Below are positions 1 to 8,574 of a DNA stretch of 23,834 bases, piece after piece. Source of the DNA: a virus. Every line of letters starts with the position of its first letter. The first letter of the stretch is position 1. The notes under the pieces are model-generated. The model worked only from the letters and a program-made list of their open reading frames with translations, was not told the DNA's origin and searched no databases. Made by a program: the position numbers and the translations under genes. The DNA lies in IMG/VR virus record IMGVR_UViG_3300044974_000513, positions 1 to 23,834 of that record. One strand, 5' to 3'.

Positions 1-875
1 ATTTCTCCCGGACCGGCTACTAAAGTACATTGAGAACCTGATTTTACTCTAGGTTTACAATTTCTAGGAAGAGCTTCATTATCATTACTTGAAACAATCG
101 AACCCATAAAGATGGATGTTGGTCTAATATCAATACCTGATTCTTTTGATAAATCAAAATCAGTTCTTGTTATACCCAAATTACATATTTCAGGTTGACC
201 CCATAACGGCTCAACCTCAATAGTTCTATTAAAATTAATAATTTGAGGTAACGAATTTAAATTTGATGAGGATTTGAAATTTATACCAGCTACTTGAGCT
301 GGTGTTGCAAGACCCATTCTTATCAAATCTTGAGGTGATAATGAAAATTCCCCAATATCCGATAAGTCAATATCAACAACAACTGTTTGACTTCCGGTTG
401 GTACACCAAAAATCATATAGTCACCACTAGAGTTTGTTACAGTAGAGTATTTGTAGTATTTATCGTATACCTGTATTAAAGTTGGGTCTGTTAAAACATC
501 TTCCCGATTAAAAAAAGTTCCTGTTGGATTATGACCACTATGAGATTTAACGTAAGGTAGTAAATTATACCTATACCCGTCTTCATTTAAATCAGTTAAT
601 GTTTTATACGGATATAAATCAGAAGTAACAGGATTAAGTTCGTCATTTGTATCTAAAGGTATAAACACAGAAACTTTAGCATTTGGAATACCAAAACCAT
701 TGTTCACACTTACCCTACCAACAATTACTCCGTAATCAGAGCATTGTCTAGTGTATATTTGACTTTGTAATAATTTTAGAGATAGTATTTCTAAATACTC
801 AAATTCTTGGTCTATCAAGACATTAAGTGATTTATCAACACCCGGCTCTGTACGTATTCTAAATGAATTGGACAT
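1..875 (-). CDS. Partial virion (probable baseplate) protein with a carboxypeptidase-regulatory-like domain; 3' end outside window
   Basis: The frame is open from an ATG at 873-875 to the left edge, giving 291 N-terminal residues (MSNSFRIRTEPGVDKSLNVL...) with no stop. Residues about 48-74 (GVIVGRVSVNNGFGIPNAKV) and 144-172 (SSGDYMIFGVPTGSQTVVVD) read as the two halves of a carboxypeptidase-regulatory/transthyretin-like beta sandwich, with about 70 residues inserted between them. That fold is common in Bacteroidota surface proteins and usually mediates adhesion or structural contacts. The gene follows gp25 and gp6, which is where the wedge protein gp7 often lies in T4-like phages, so a baseplate or wedge role is inferred from position only; I do not see recognisable gp7 sequence. 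The start has an A/T-rich leader with an AAAAAAG stretch and no strong Shine-Dalgarno. Alternatives are a short-fibre or adhesin-type protein. The reading frame is certain; the function is tentative. Confidence 0.8.
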   Translation of the reverse strand, partial: MSNSFRIRTEPGVDKSLNVLIDQEFEYLEILSLKLLQSQIYTRQCSDYGVIVGRVSVNNGFGIPNAKVSVFIPLDTNDELNPVTSDLYPYKTLTDLNEDGYRYNLLPYVKSHSGHNPTGTFFNREDVLTDPTLIQVYDKYYKYSTVTNSSGDYMIFGVPTGSQTVVVDIDLSDIGEFSLSPQDLIRMGLATPAQVAGINFKSSSNLNSLPQIINFNRTIEVEPLWGQPEICNLGITRTDFDLSKESGIDIRPTSIFMGSIVSSNDNEALPRNCKPRVKSGSQCTLVAGPGE

Positions 876-886
876 AATAATCTTTT

Positions 887-896
887 TTAATAAATA
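887..896 (-). promoter_or_regulatory. Candidate late-promoter-like motif TATTTATTAA upstream of the left-edge gene
   Basis: On the minus strand TATTTATTAA ends 11 bp before the ATG at 875, in the 71-bp gap after gp6. The same TATTTATWAA string occurs upstream of gp25, the gp41-like helicase and the 74-aa gene. It is reminiscent of, but not identical to, the T4 late-promoter box TATAAATA. It could equally be an AT-rich translation-initiation region. A short inverted repeat (aaatagt/actattt, 892-911) overlaps it. Confidence 0.35.
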
Positions 897-946
897 GTTT
901 ATATACTATTTTCAAAAGATAATTCAATAAATTTTAAAATAAATTG

Positions 947-2785
947 CTAAGAGAAATTAACCGTTTTAATATTTTTAACTCTTACATTGATATCTTTGTT
1001 TGGATATCTAACTTGATACACTTGTCTTGGTTCGGCAAAAATTGTATCATCAACTAATTCAATTTGTTTTGTTTCCGAATCGATATATCTTTGAGATGTT
1101 TGAGATGAAGAATATTGACCACCAACTTTATTAAAAAATGTCATATCTGAAACGGAAATTACCCCATTTTCACTTTGAACTAATCTTCTTAATTCTGATA
1201 CATTAACATTTTCACCCATTTCTTGGTTTGTTGGGTCAAAATAATCTGTGATTATATTAATTACTTGAGAAATAATTGAACCTTGATTTTGTGAATTGTC
1301 TAACACAACATCAACATTTATTGCTAAATCAATAACGTTAGCACTTTCAATTGACACATAATCATTAATCATACGATAATTTGATAGATAATTCGCAACA
1401 TTATTTTTTAATGTGTTTGACACTATCTCGGTTAATCTACCGGTCTCATCATATGATAACATTTGAACTTTGATTTTATTATTTTCTTCAGTTATCGCAA
1501 CTTTAGCAGGAGCCCCGAATTGTGACGGCATTGTTCTAATAATTGATTCATAATCATTTACCGTAACCGCTCTATTTTGAGCCGTAAAGTTATACGATAC
1601 TAAATTCCTAACTTCTTCTGTTGTTGGATAATTTGCTCCCCCGATAGCAGCAGTTACATTATTACATCTTAATGAATTAACGACAGTTGTATTGACTGAT
1701 TCAGATGGTCCATTAACAAAGAATGATACCGTACCAATTTGTGTGATAACACCAACCCCTAAATTACTTCCTGTACCACCACCAATTCTATATTGAACGA
1801 ATAATGTTGAATTAGGTTTTAAAGTACTACCTAATGCAAAGTTATTTGAATATTTGTATAAATTTAATGGTTTACCATCTCGAGCAAATTCTCTTAATTG
1901 TTCATCAGCCGATTGACTACCACCACCAAAGGTCATTTTAAAGAACCCTTCAGGTGTAAATTCTGTAATAAATTTAGTGGCAGTATTTACATATCTACCT
2001 ACTTTAATTCCAGGATTGTCAGAAACTTTTGTTGGGTCTTCAATAAAAACTCTATCTTGAGCTAAAGCTTGAACTTCAAACCATCTATTATCAACACCTA
2101 AAAATTCTTGATTTGAAGGCACATTGGCATATTGAGTACCATCTTTCAATAACACACTTGTCACCCCTAATACGGTCTTTTCAGGTAAAAATATTTCAAA
2201 AAATGGTCTTACGTCATTTGCTGTAATAACTCTCTTGAAAACTTTAGTAATACCGTTAACAATGGTCTCACGTTTTACAATGGTATAATTTAATAACTTA
2301 TTGTTTGAATCAAAATTTGGGATTTTTAATCTATTCGGGAATCCATCCGCGTTTGATGGTGAAGAAAAATCAATATCATAAACAGTTTCAAATACTTGAC
2401 CGGCACCACTTACTTGAGAACCTCTACGTAAAATACCGCAATATCTTAAATCTTCTTTATCACCAAAAGCCGGTACAGTAATTGAAAAATCAACTAAAGC
2501 AACTGACGGTCTTTGACCCGGAACTTTTAATCCATAAGTTTTGGCAATGTTAAATACTGATGACCTTTGTTGAGCATACTGTAATACCGTCTCTTGAATA
2601 CTTCTATCTATGTTGAATTGAAGGTTGTCGGTAACCGCAGCGTTTAGGTCTAATAATACAGAGAATACACTCGCATCATTAAAGTTGTCAACTAAATCCG
2701 GATAATAAGTTCTTGTAAAGTTTATTAACTCGGTTCTAATTGATTGGAAATCTCTCGTAGTATACGATATTTTTTTATTTGCCAT
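947..2785 (-). CDS. gp6: Baseplate wedge protein, T4 gp6-like (gpJ family)
   Basis: 612 residues, close to T4 gp6 (660). The N-terminus (SYTTRDFQSIRTELINF, then NFNDASVFSVLLDLNAAVTD and NIDRSIQETVLQYAQQRSS) is the typical opening of gp6/J-like wedge proteins: a helical region that packs against gp25 and gp53. Around residues 400-455 the segment VNDYESIIRTMPSQFGAPAK followed by a KVQMLSYDETG strand matches the conserved C-terminal part of the family. In T4, gp6 dimers form the continuous ring of the inner baseplate and link the wedges. The gene starts 5 bp after the gp25 stop, so the two are translationally linked, as is common in T4-like phages and contractile injection systems. The stop is TAG at 947-949. 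The family call is confident; residue-level contacts are not visible. Confidence 0.92.
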   Translation of the reverse strand: MANKKISYTTRDFQSIRTELINFTRTYYPDLVDNFNDASVFSVLLDLNAAVTDNLQFNIDRSIQETVLQYAQQRSSVFNIAKTYGLKVPGQRPSVALVDFSITVPAFGDKEDLRYCGILRRGSQVSGAGQVFETVYDIDFSSPSNADGFPNRLKIPNFDSNNKLLNYTIVKRETIVNGITKVFKRVITANDVRPFFEIFLPEKTVLGVTSVLLKDGTQYANVPSNQEFLGVDNRWFEVQALAQDRVFIEDPTKVSDNPGIKVGRYVNTATKFITEFTPEGFFKMTFGGGSQSADEQLREFARDGKPLNLYKYSNNFALGSTLKPNSTLFVQYRIGGGTGSNLGVGVITQIGTVSFFVNGPSESVNTTVVNSLRCNNVTAAIGGANYPTTEEVRNLVSYNFTAQNRAVTVNDYESIIRTMPSQFGAPAKVAITEENNKIKVQMLSYDETGRLTEIVSNTLKNNVANYLSNYRMINDYVSIESANVIDLAINVDVVLDNSQNQGSIISQVINIITDYFDPTNQEMGENVNVSELRRLVQSENGVISVSDMTFFNKVGGQYSSSQTSQRYIDSETKQIELVDDTIFAEPRQVYQVRYPNKDINVRVKNIKTVNFS

Positions 2786-2790
2786 ATTCT

Positions 2791-3249
2791 TTAAATATTT
2801 AGGATTACAAAATCACTAGCGTTAAACACGTCATTATTTATTTGATAATCTATTTTTACTTTCGCAGTGTGTTCTTTAGTTCCAATACCCGGTACTCTGA
2901 AAACACGTGTATCGTATTGGTCAACATAAGTACCTTTATCTTCTTCACCATCCGATGCCGCAGTTATACTTATATTTTTAATAGTTATTCCCGGAATATA
3001 CTCCTCAACAGCATCTCTAATCTCAGCGTCAATGTCTGAAAATGTAGGACCATCTAATGGTTCAAATATAAATTCATACAATCTTGTACCAAAATCGGGT
3101 AAAAAATATCTACTTCCTTTTCTAGTCAATAATAAATGTATTAAGTCCGTTCTTGTTTCTTGAGTACTATCTGTGGAAAGGTCTAAATACTTTCCATCAT
3201 AAGAATCCCTAAAAGGGAAATTAATACCATATGTTTTTCCATCTGCCAT
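2791..3249 (-). CDS. gp25: Baseplate wedge protein gp25 (GPW/gp25 family)
   Basis: 152 residues, near the family norm (T4 gp25 is 132). The hallmark block lies at about residues 33-66: DLIHLLLTRKGSRYFLPDFG followed by TRLYEFIFEPLD. This is the GPW/gp25 (lysozyme-like-fold, non-catalytic) signature that contacts the first sheath ring and gp6. Residues 70-150 hold the family's beta-rich C-terminal half (EYIPGITIKNISI...). It is the first gene after the terminator that closes the RNR unit and heads the gp25-gp6-(gp7-like) baseplate block. Its leader contains TATTTATAAA, a candidate late promoter. Family assignment is secure. Confidence 0.94.
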   Translation of the reverse strand: MADGKTYGINFPFRDSYDGKYLDLSTDSTQETRTDLIHLLLTRKGSRYFLPDFGTRLYEFIFEPLDGPTFSDIDAEIRDAVEEYIPGITIKNISITAASDGEEDKGTYVDQYDTRVFRVPGIGTKEHTAKVKIDYQINNDVFNASDFVILNI

Positions 3250-3277
3250 ATCTATAAATATAGTGTCGTAATTATTT

Positions 3278-3287
3278 TTTATAAATA
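3278..3287 (-). promoter_or_regulatory. Candidate late-promoter-like motif TATTTATAAA upstream of gp25
   Basis: Minus-strand GTATTTATAAAAAA lies in the 84-bp gap between the NrdA terminator and gp25, 28 bp from the gp25 ATG. A new transcript must start hereabouts if the upstream terminator works, which makes this the best-supported copy of the TATTTATWAA motif. A second, partial copy (CTATATTTATAG, 3252-3263) lies next to the start codon. No sigma70-like -35 is evident. Confidence 0.4.
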
Positions 3288-3290
3288 CCC

Positions 3291-3324
3291 TTAAAATAAA
3301 AAATCACGACATAAGCCGTGATTT
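3291..3324 (-). terminator. Intrinsic terminator after nrdA
   Basis: Reading on the minus strand just after the NrdA stop, an 8-bp perfect stem AAATCACG (3317-3324) pairs with CGTGATTT (3301-3308) across an 8-nt loop and runs directly into TTTTTTATTTT. This is the classical hairpin plus U-tract layout, with the T-run on the minus-strand side only, so it acts on the RNR transcript. It separates the replication/nucleotide module from the gp25-gp6 baseplate module. Confidence 0.85.
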
Positions 3325-3333
3325 ATATTCGTA

Positions 3334-5748
3334 TTAAGAACCACACCCAAAACATTCAAACTCACTGTCTTTTGGTTTTTGATTAAATTCAACAGTTGGT
3401 TTCTCAATTGGTTTTGGTTGACCCACTTTTGAGATATCGACCGCCAAGTGTTTTGCTCCGGTTGATATCGCTTTAGTTCGAACATAATAACAAAGAGTTT
3501 TTAATCCTTTACCCCAAGAATGGAAGTGTGATGATGATATTTTTGATAATGTCGGATTAGACATATAGATATTCATCGATTGTGATTGGTCAATGAACGG
3601 TGCTCTGTCTGCCGCCATATCAATAAGTTCTCTTTGAGATATTTCCCAAATTGTTTTGTATTTTGGAATTAAATGTTCTATTCTCTTAACTTTTTTGTTG
3701 TAATTTTTATCTTCAACATCAAGATAATGATTAAAGTTAATGTTTTGAATTGAACCCTCATTCATTATAATCTCATTTTTCAAATCTTCAGACCAAATAC
3801 CAATTTTTTCAAAATCATTAATTAAGTATTTGTTAACAATTAAGATTTCTCCCCCAACTACACGACGATTAAATAATGCCGAGTGAGCCGGTTCTGTCAT
3901 TTCAAATGAACCTGTGATTTTAGCTGAAGACGCTACCGGCATCTGAGCTGTAAATAACGAGTTACAAACCCCGTGGTTGGACACTTCTAATTTAAGTGAA
4001 TCCCAATCCCACATTCTTCCTAATCCTTCGTAATCTAACCCCCACATATCAAATTGGAATATACCTTTTGACATTGGTGAACCTTCAAAGAATTTATATG
4101 GTTTATATTCACCTGATTTACATAATTCCATACTTTCAGTGATTGCTGCAAAGTAGATTGTTTCAAAGATTTCTTTGTTTAACTTTCTTGCCTCTTCAGA
4201 TGTAAAGATGTAATCCATTAAGTAAAATACGTCAGCAAGACCTTGTGTTCCAATCGCAATCGCTCTTTGTTCCAAACCACCTTTTCTACCTTGTTCGGTT
4301 GAATAACTATTGATATCAACAACTTTGTTAAGTGCTCTAACAACCTTTCTAACTTCATTATAAAGTAATTTAAAATCAAACTCACCTTTAATAATAAAGT
4401 TTTTCAATACCATAGAAGATAACGTACAGATAGCAGTGGTGTTCTCATCAGTATATTGGTAAATCTCATTACATAAGTTAGATTGTTTAATCACCCCAAT
4501 GTTCTGATGGTTAGTTTTTCTGTTCGCACTATCTTTAGAACATAAATAAGGAACTCCTGTTTCAACCTGAGATTCAATAATTTTATTCCAAATTGTTTGT
4601 GCTTTTACTTTTTTACCAAGACCAAGTTCAACCGCTTTGTTGTAGTTTTCCTCATACTCATCACCATAAGTTTCCTGTAATGGTTTGATACCCGCTTTGA
4701 TAATATCATTAGGACAGAACAAATACCAATCCTTATTATCTTTAACCGCATTCATAAAGTTGTCCGGTAACCATATTGACGTAAACAAATCTCTTGCTCT
4801 TAACTCCTCAGCACCTGTATTCTTTTTAATGTCTAATAAATCTACGATATCTTTATGCCAAGGTTCAATGTAGATAGCTGCACTACCCGGTCTTCTACCT
4901 TGTTGATTAAAGAATCTTAACCCTTCATTAACAATCTTTAAGTATTTTAATAAACCACCCGCAAATCCACCTGATGAATTAATACGACTTTCTTTACTAC
5001 GAACGTTAGACATACATAATCCAATACCTGCGGCATCTGATGAATATGTTGAAATGTCGTTGAATGTTTGCAATAATCCTTCTCTTGAATCTCCGTGATT
5101 GTATTTCAATACACAAGATGCTAGTTGAGGTGTTTTAGTTCCCGCATTAATCATAATTGGTGTTGCAGGAGAAATAAGTTGGTTTGATAATGAATTATAA
5201 TATTCAACCGCCTCTTCAAATGATTTAGTAACCCATAAAGCCACTCTCATATACATATGTTGTGGTCTTTCAATTACTCTACCTTCCGGAGTTTTTAACA
5301 AATACATTTCTTGTAATGATTTCCACGCAAAATAATCAAAATTGTAATCATTCTCGTGATTTATTACAGAATCAATATTTTCAGGACCATATTTTTCAAT
5401 AGTTTCCATTAACTTATCGTTAATAATACCATCAACGTGTAATGTGTGCATTGTGTTACAGAAACTTTCATCAGTTTCTTTATGATACGCAGATATCGCC
5501 ACTGAAGACGCTAATCTTGAGTAGTCGTGATGACTTCCGGTATACGCCGCAGCAATCTCATAAACTAACTTATCCAACTCTTTGGTTGTAATAACACCCT
5601 CAGTCGGAACTGAAGTAATCACCTTAATGAATACCTCATCAGCATTTACGTTTAATCCTCTTGCAGCACGTTTAACTCTATTGTATATTTTTTGGGGGTT
5701 GAACGAAACTTCGTCCCCCCCTCTTTTTTTTATCTTTAATGACATCAT
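3334..5748 (-). CDS. nrdA: Ribonucleoside-diphosphate reductase class Ia, large (alpha) subunit
   Basis: 804 residues. It reduces NDPs to dNDPs with NrdB. Residues about 4-92 form an ATP-cone (KKRGG..V.F...KI through AISAYHKET); it keeps the ELD acid (D59) aligned with human R1 D57, whose mutation removes dATP inhibition. Catalytic residues are visible: C212 (ASCVL), N424-C426-E428 (SNLCNEI, thiyl radical site) and C441 (AICTLSS). The tyrosine pair Y754-Y755 lies in GLKTLCYYVRT, and the redox-active C-terminal pair C799/C802 in ECFGCGS. The CxxCGS end and KTxxYYxRT spacing resemble eukaryotic and Bacteroidota enzymes rather than the E. coli/T4 type. The gene begins 1 nt after the NrdB stop (TAA-T-ATG), with a second ATG at codon 2. 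An intrinsic terminator follows. It appears complete and functional. Confidence 0.97.
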   Translation of the reverse strand: MMSLKIKKRGGDEVSFNPQKIYNRVKRAARGLNVNADEVFIKVITSVPTEGVITTKELDKLVYEIAAAYTGSHHDYSRLASSVAISAYHKETDESFCNTMHTLHVDGIINDKLMETIEKYGPENIDSVINHENDYNFDYFAWKSLQEMYLLKTPEGRVIERPQHMYMRVALWVTKSFEEAVEYYNSLSNQLISPATPIMINAGTKTPQLASCVLKYNHGDSREGLLQTFNDISTYSSDAAGIGLCMSNVRSKESRINSSGGFAGGLLKYLKIVNEGLRFFNQQGRRPGSAAIYIEPWHKDIVDLLDIKKNTGAEELRARDLFTSIWLPDNFMNAVKDNKDWYLFCPNDIIKAGIKPLQETYGDEYEENYNKAVELGLGKKVKAQTIWNKIIESQVETGVPYLCSKDSANRKTNHQNIGVIKQSNLCNEIYQYTDENTTAICTLSSMVLKNFIIKGEFDFKLLYNEVRKVVRALNKVVDINSYSTEQGRKGGLEQRAIAIGTQGLADVFYLMDYIFTSEEARKLNKEIFETIYFAAITESMELCKSGEYKPYKFFEGSPMSKGIFQFDMWGLDYEGLGRMWDWDSLKLEVSNHGVCNSLFTAQMPVASSAKITGSFEMTEPAHSALFNRRVVGGEILIVNKYLINDFEKIGIWSEDLKNEIIMNEGSIQNINFNHYLDVEDKNYNKKVKRIEHLIPKYKTIWEISQRELIDMAADRAPFIDQSQSMNIYMSNPTLSKISSSHFHSWGKGLKTLCYYVRTKAISTGAKHLAVDISKVGQPKPIEKPTVEFNQKPKDSEFECFGCGS

Positions 5749-5749
5749 A

Positions 5750-6700
5750 TTAAAAATCTTCTGTAAATGTTAATGACTCACCCAATTTAGCCTTTTGGTA
5801 CTCCATAGTTCTTGATTCAAAGAAGTTACCCTTTGTTTCAACAGCTATCTGTTCCATAAACTTAAATGGTTGTTCTACGTTAAATTGTTTTTTACATCCA
5901 AATTTAACCAATAAACCATCAGTAACAAACTCAAGATATTGTTTCATCAAGTTTGAATTCATACCAATTAAAGATACCGGTATTGATTCAGTAATAAACT
6001 CTTTTTCAATCTCCAAAGCAGATAATAAGATTTCTCTAATTCTTTTTTCACTTGGTTTATTCTCCAAATGATTGTTAACCAAATGAATAGCAAAATCACA
6101 ATGTAAATTCTCATCTTTAAAGATAAGTGAATTAGCATTACATAATCCTTGCATAATCCCTCTTGATTTCAACCAAAATATTGAACAGAATGAACCTGAG
6201 AAGAAGATACCCTCAACTGCCGCAAAAGCAATTAATCTTTCTTGGAAAGTTGAATTCTCAATCCAATCTAAAGCCCATTTAGCCTTCTTTTGAACTGCAG
6301 GTAATTTATCAATTGCGTGAAAACATTCGTCTTTCTCATCATCATCTGATATATAAGTATCAATTAATAATGAATACATTAAAGAGTGGATATTCTCCGC
6401 CATAAGTTGGAATCCGTAGAAAAATTTAGCCTCCGGATATTGTACTTCTTTTAAGAAGTTTTCCGCAAGGTTTTCATTAACAATTCCATCAGACGCAGCA
6501 AAGAATGACAATACATTCTTCACAAAGAATCTTTCATTATCAGTTAAATTTTCCCAATCTCTAATGTCATTGGATAAATCAACCTCTTCTGCCGTCCAAA
6601 ATGCGGCCTGATGTTGTTGGTAAAATTCCCATATATCATTATGTTCAATAGGGAAAATAACGAATCGGTTCGGATTTTCTTTTAATATTTTTTCTTCCAT
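5750..6700 (-). CDS. nrdB: Ribonucleoside-diphosphate reductase class Ia, small (beta) subunit
   Basis: 316 residues, of ordinary length for a viral or eukaryote-type R2. It houses the di-iron/tyrosyl-radical cofactor that starts catalysis in NrdA. All expected ligands can be placed against mammalian R2: D71 ([13 protein letters not shown]), E102 and H105 (ENIHS), the radical tyrosine Y109 ([12 protein letters not shown]), E163 ([10 protein letters not shown]), and E197/H200 ([10 protein letters not shown]). The N-terminus [14 protein letters not shown] and block [11 protein letters not shown]-type (here [14 protein letters not shown]) are strongly eukaryote/Bacteroidota-like. The C-terminal LTFTEDF corresponds to the tail that docks on NrdA. 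The gene starts 5 nt after the helicase stop and overlaps nothing, and NrdA follows with 1 nt spacing. The B-then-A order is the reverse of the common nrdA-nrdB order. Confidence 0.97.
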   Translation of the reverse strand: MEEKILKENPNRFVIFPIEHNDIWEFYQQHQAAFWTAEEVDLSNDIRDWENLTDNERFFVKNVLSFFAASDGIVNENLAENFLKEVQYPEAKFFYGFQLMAENIHSLMYSLLIDTYISDDDEKDECFHAIDKLPAVQKKAKWALDWIENSTFQERLIAFAAVEGIFFSGSFCSIFWLKSRGIMQGLCNANSLIFKDENLHCDFAIHLVNNHLENKPSEKRIREILLSALEIEKEFITESIPVSLIGMNSNLMKQYLEFVTDGLLVKFGCKKQFNVEQPFKFMEQIAVETKGNFFESRTMEYQKAKLGESLTFTEDF

Positions 6701-6705
6701 TTTTT

Positions 6706-8088
6706 TTAATTTTGTGTTTGTTGTTTTTCTTTTCTTTTTTCTAACAAATCTTTGATTCGTTGTCTATTTCTTTCTTCAGTTTGTTCTTCAAGCCCTAAAA
6801 AGGTTACCGAACTTTCTGTATCAATCTCTAACATACCATTGTCAAATTTACAATTTTCAAAGACAATACCATCATCACCAATACGGGATTTAGTGATTGC
6901 AATCGTTGCTAGTTTCATTTCTTTTTGTTGTAAAGATTTTGCTACGGAAATGATTACGTGCCCAACCTGAGCTTTTTTTATAGAACCACCCATTTGGTCG
7001 GTAGTTACTACATCAGAAGATATTGAACTTCTGTTACCTTGTGTCGCAGTCCATCCAACAATATCCAACTCGTGACACATTGCCTCGAATCCTCTCATTA
7101 CTGAACCCTCAGATTTCCATTCATCCCCCAAGTTTTTATCCGGTACCACACAATCAATATAGTCCAATAATACCATATCAATTTTGATTCCTTCAGAAAT
7201 CATTTTTCTGATTTGATTCTTAATTTGCATCATCGTTACAGTATCGGATGGAAGTTTTTTAAGTATCAATTCATTAGGCATTTTCTCCTTAATTTCTTGA
7301 ACTTTGGTTATTACTTCATCTTTTCTTGTTGACAATTCATCTGGATGAATTTTTGTCCACAATGTAATGTGTTTACGTTGAATAATCTTCGGGTTATCCT
7401 CAAAGAATATTTGTAAAACATTGTATCCCAAATTAAATGCGTGATTTGAGATTTTTGTTAGTAAAGTTGATTTACCAACACCGGTTGGTGCTAAAACAAC
7501 ACCAATTTCACCCTTAGCTAACCCACCTTTTAACAATCTATCAATTCCCGGAATACCCATTGGTATCGGATGACGATAATCCTCGTTTAGAACATCATCT
7601 AAGTTACTAAAAACACTCTCAGTTCCTTTATCGTGTTCCCCAACTTGAAGAGCTTTACTCACCATCTCCTCTAATGTATCATAACTCTCAAATTCACCGG
7701 TATCGATGATTTTTTGAGCTTTAATCATTACCTTCTGTAACTCTTGTTGTTTACAGAATTTCATTGATTTTTCTTGTACAAATTCCGCACCTTCAAGTGT
7801 AGATTCCTTAACTTTTGTAAGTGTATCAATAATAATTTTTGCAGCCAAAGGTTGTTGTATCTCAGATTTTGTGATTTGTTCTAAGGTGTCAAAGGTTGGT
7901 GTGTGTTCATATTTTGAATAATATTCTTTAATCATTTGAATGATTAATTTGAAGTATTTATTCTCAAAATAATTTGGTTCCATCACATCGATAATTGACC
8001 TTGAAAATTCTTTATCGATAATGATTTGGTTTAATAATTGTATCTGAAAGGTACTACCTAGATACTCGAAATTTTTGTTTGACGCCAT
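6706..8088 (-). CDS. gp41: Replicative DNA helicase, T4 gp41/DnaB family (SF4)
   Basis: 460 residues, matching T4 gp41 (475). It would unwind DNA 5'-3' on the lagging strand as a hexamer and interact with primase. The N-terminal about 150 residues are helical, as expected of the collar domain. The RecA-like domain follows: Walker [10 protein letters not shown] (200-208), Walker B MVLLDYID (305-312), a sensor/H4-type motif TATQGNR (347-353), and a basic TKSRIGDDG stretch (399-407) in the position of the arginine-finger/beta-hairpin region. The C-terminus is charged and K/E/Q-rich. It lies 29 bp downstream of the 150-aa unknown gene, with a TATTTATTAA element between them, and 5 nt upstream of nrdB. 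A primase is not in the window. Confidence 0.93.
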   Translation of the reverse strand: MASNKNFEYLGSTFQIQLLNQIIIDKEFSRSIIDVMEPNYFENKYFKLIIQMIKEYYSKYEHTPTFDTLEQITKSEIQQPLAAKIIIDTLTKVKESTLEGAEFVQEKSMKFCKQQELQKVMIKAQKIIDTGEFESYDTLEEMVSKALQVGEHDKGTESVFSNLDDVLNEDYRHPIPMGIPGIDRLLKGGLAKGEIGVVLAPTGVGKSTLLTKISNHAFNLGYNVLQIFFEDNPKIIQRKHITLWTKIHPDELSTRKDEVITKVQEIKEKMPNELILKKLPSDTVTMMQIKNQIRKMISEGIKIDMVLLDYIDCVVPDKNLGDEWKSEGSVMRGFEAMCHELDIVGWTATQGNRSSISSDVVTTDQMGGSIKKAQVGHVIISVAKSLQQKEMKLATIAITKSRIGDDGIVFENCKFDNGMLEIDTESSVTFLGLEEQTEERNRQRIKDLLEKRKEKQQTQN

Positions 8089-8107
8089 ATATTTTTCTTT
8101 TAGTGTA

Positions 8108-8117
8108 TTAATAAATA
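8108..8117 (-). promoter_or_regulatory. TATTTATTAA element within a short palindrome upstream of the gp41-like helicase
   Basis: The 29-bp gap before the helicase contains GTATTTATTAATAC, and with the end of the previous gene an outer GTGTAT/ATACAC pair. It is one of four intergenic TATTTATWAA copies. Unlike the other three it lies inside the replication block. The stem is too AT-rich and lacks a T-tract, so it is not read as a terminator. Confidence 0.3.
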
Positions 8118-8570
8118 CTATACACTTAGGTTAACCTCTAGATATTTTTTTGTTAAATTTTTTGATGAAAAAATGTCAGTCAAGTTTATCAACAAGTTTT
8201 TTAGGTGTGGGCGGACATCCACAGTATATCTTACCTTTGGAGGGTATACTTTAGCATCCACCTGTCTATGACAAATTGTCACATCATTTTGTTTAATAAA
8301 AATATTAAAGTACTCAGGTCCATCAATATAAGATGTTTCCAAGATGTTAGGATTGTTGATAATTTCGTACATATTGTCCGTCATATACGTTACGGTTTTT
8401 AATGATAATTGTGAATGAATATCGTCTTTAAATTCACGAAGTAATTCATAAAGTTCCAATGAGTTTTTAGCATCATTGTTAAACTCTCTCACATTAAAAA
8501 ATCTTTGCACAATGATGTTATCATTTACCATCATTAAGAATTCTAATTTTACCGAATCTTGGTCTCTCAT
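8118..8570 (-). CDS. Unknown 150-aa protein within the replication operon
   Basis: I do not recognise this protein. It is 150 residues, soluble-looking, without signal peptide, membrane segment or cysteine cluster (a single Cys, in TICHRQVD). The N-terminal part reads as alternating strands (VKLEFLMMVNDNIIVQRFFN), followed by a helical stretch (SLELYELLREFKDDIHSQ) and a tyrosine-rich middle (YIDGPEYFNIFI). The C-terminus is probably helical (HLKNLLINLTDIFSSKNLTK). It starts 4 nt after the RNase H stop and ends 29 bp before the helicase. Its position in T4-like replication clusters makes a replication accessory role plausible, for example helicase loading, but there is no sequence resemblance I can point to with T4 gp59. 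Coding status is supported by tight spacing and the absence of a competing frame. Confidence 0.85.
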   Translation of the reverse strand: MRDQDSVKLEFLMMVNDNIIVQRFFNVREFNNDAKNSLELYELLREFKDDIHSQLSLKTVTYMTDNMYEIINNPNILETSYIDGPEYFNIFIKQNDVTICHRQVDAKVYPPKVRYTVDVRPHLKNLLINLTDIFSSKNLTKKYLEVNLSV

Positions 8571-8574
8571 AGTT

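Noticed and set aside
892-911. 7-bp inverted repeat aaatagt/actattt after gp6 as a terminator
   Set aside because: The stem is short and nearly all A-T, and no T-tract follows on the transcribed strand.
3291-3485. A 64-residue minus-strand frame overlapping the end of nrdA
   Set aside because: It is a shadow of the nrdA 3' end in another frame and runs through the terminator hairpin; no domain or initiation signal supports it.
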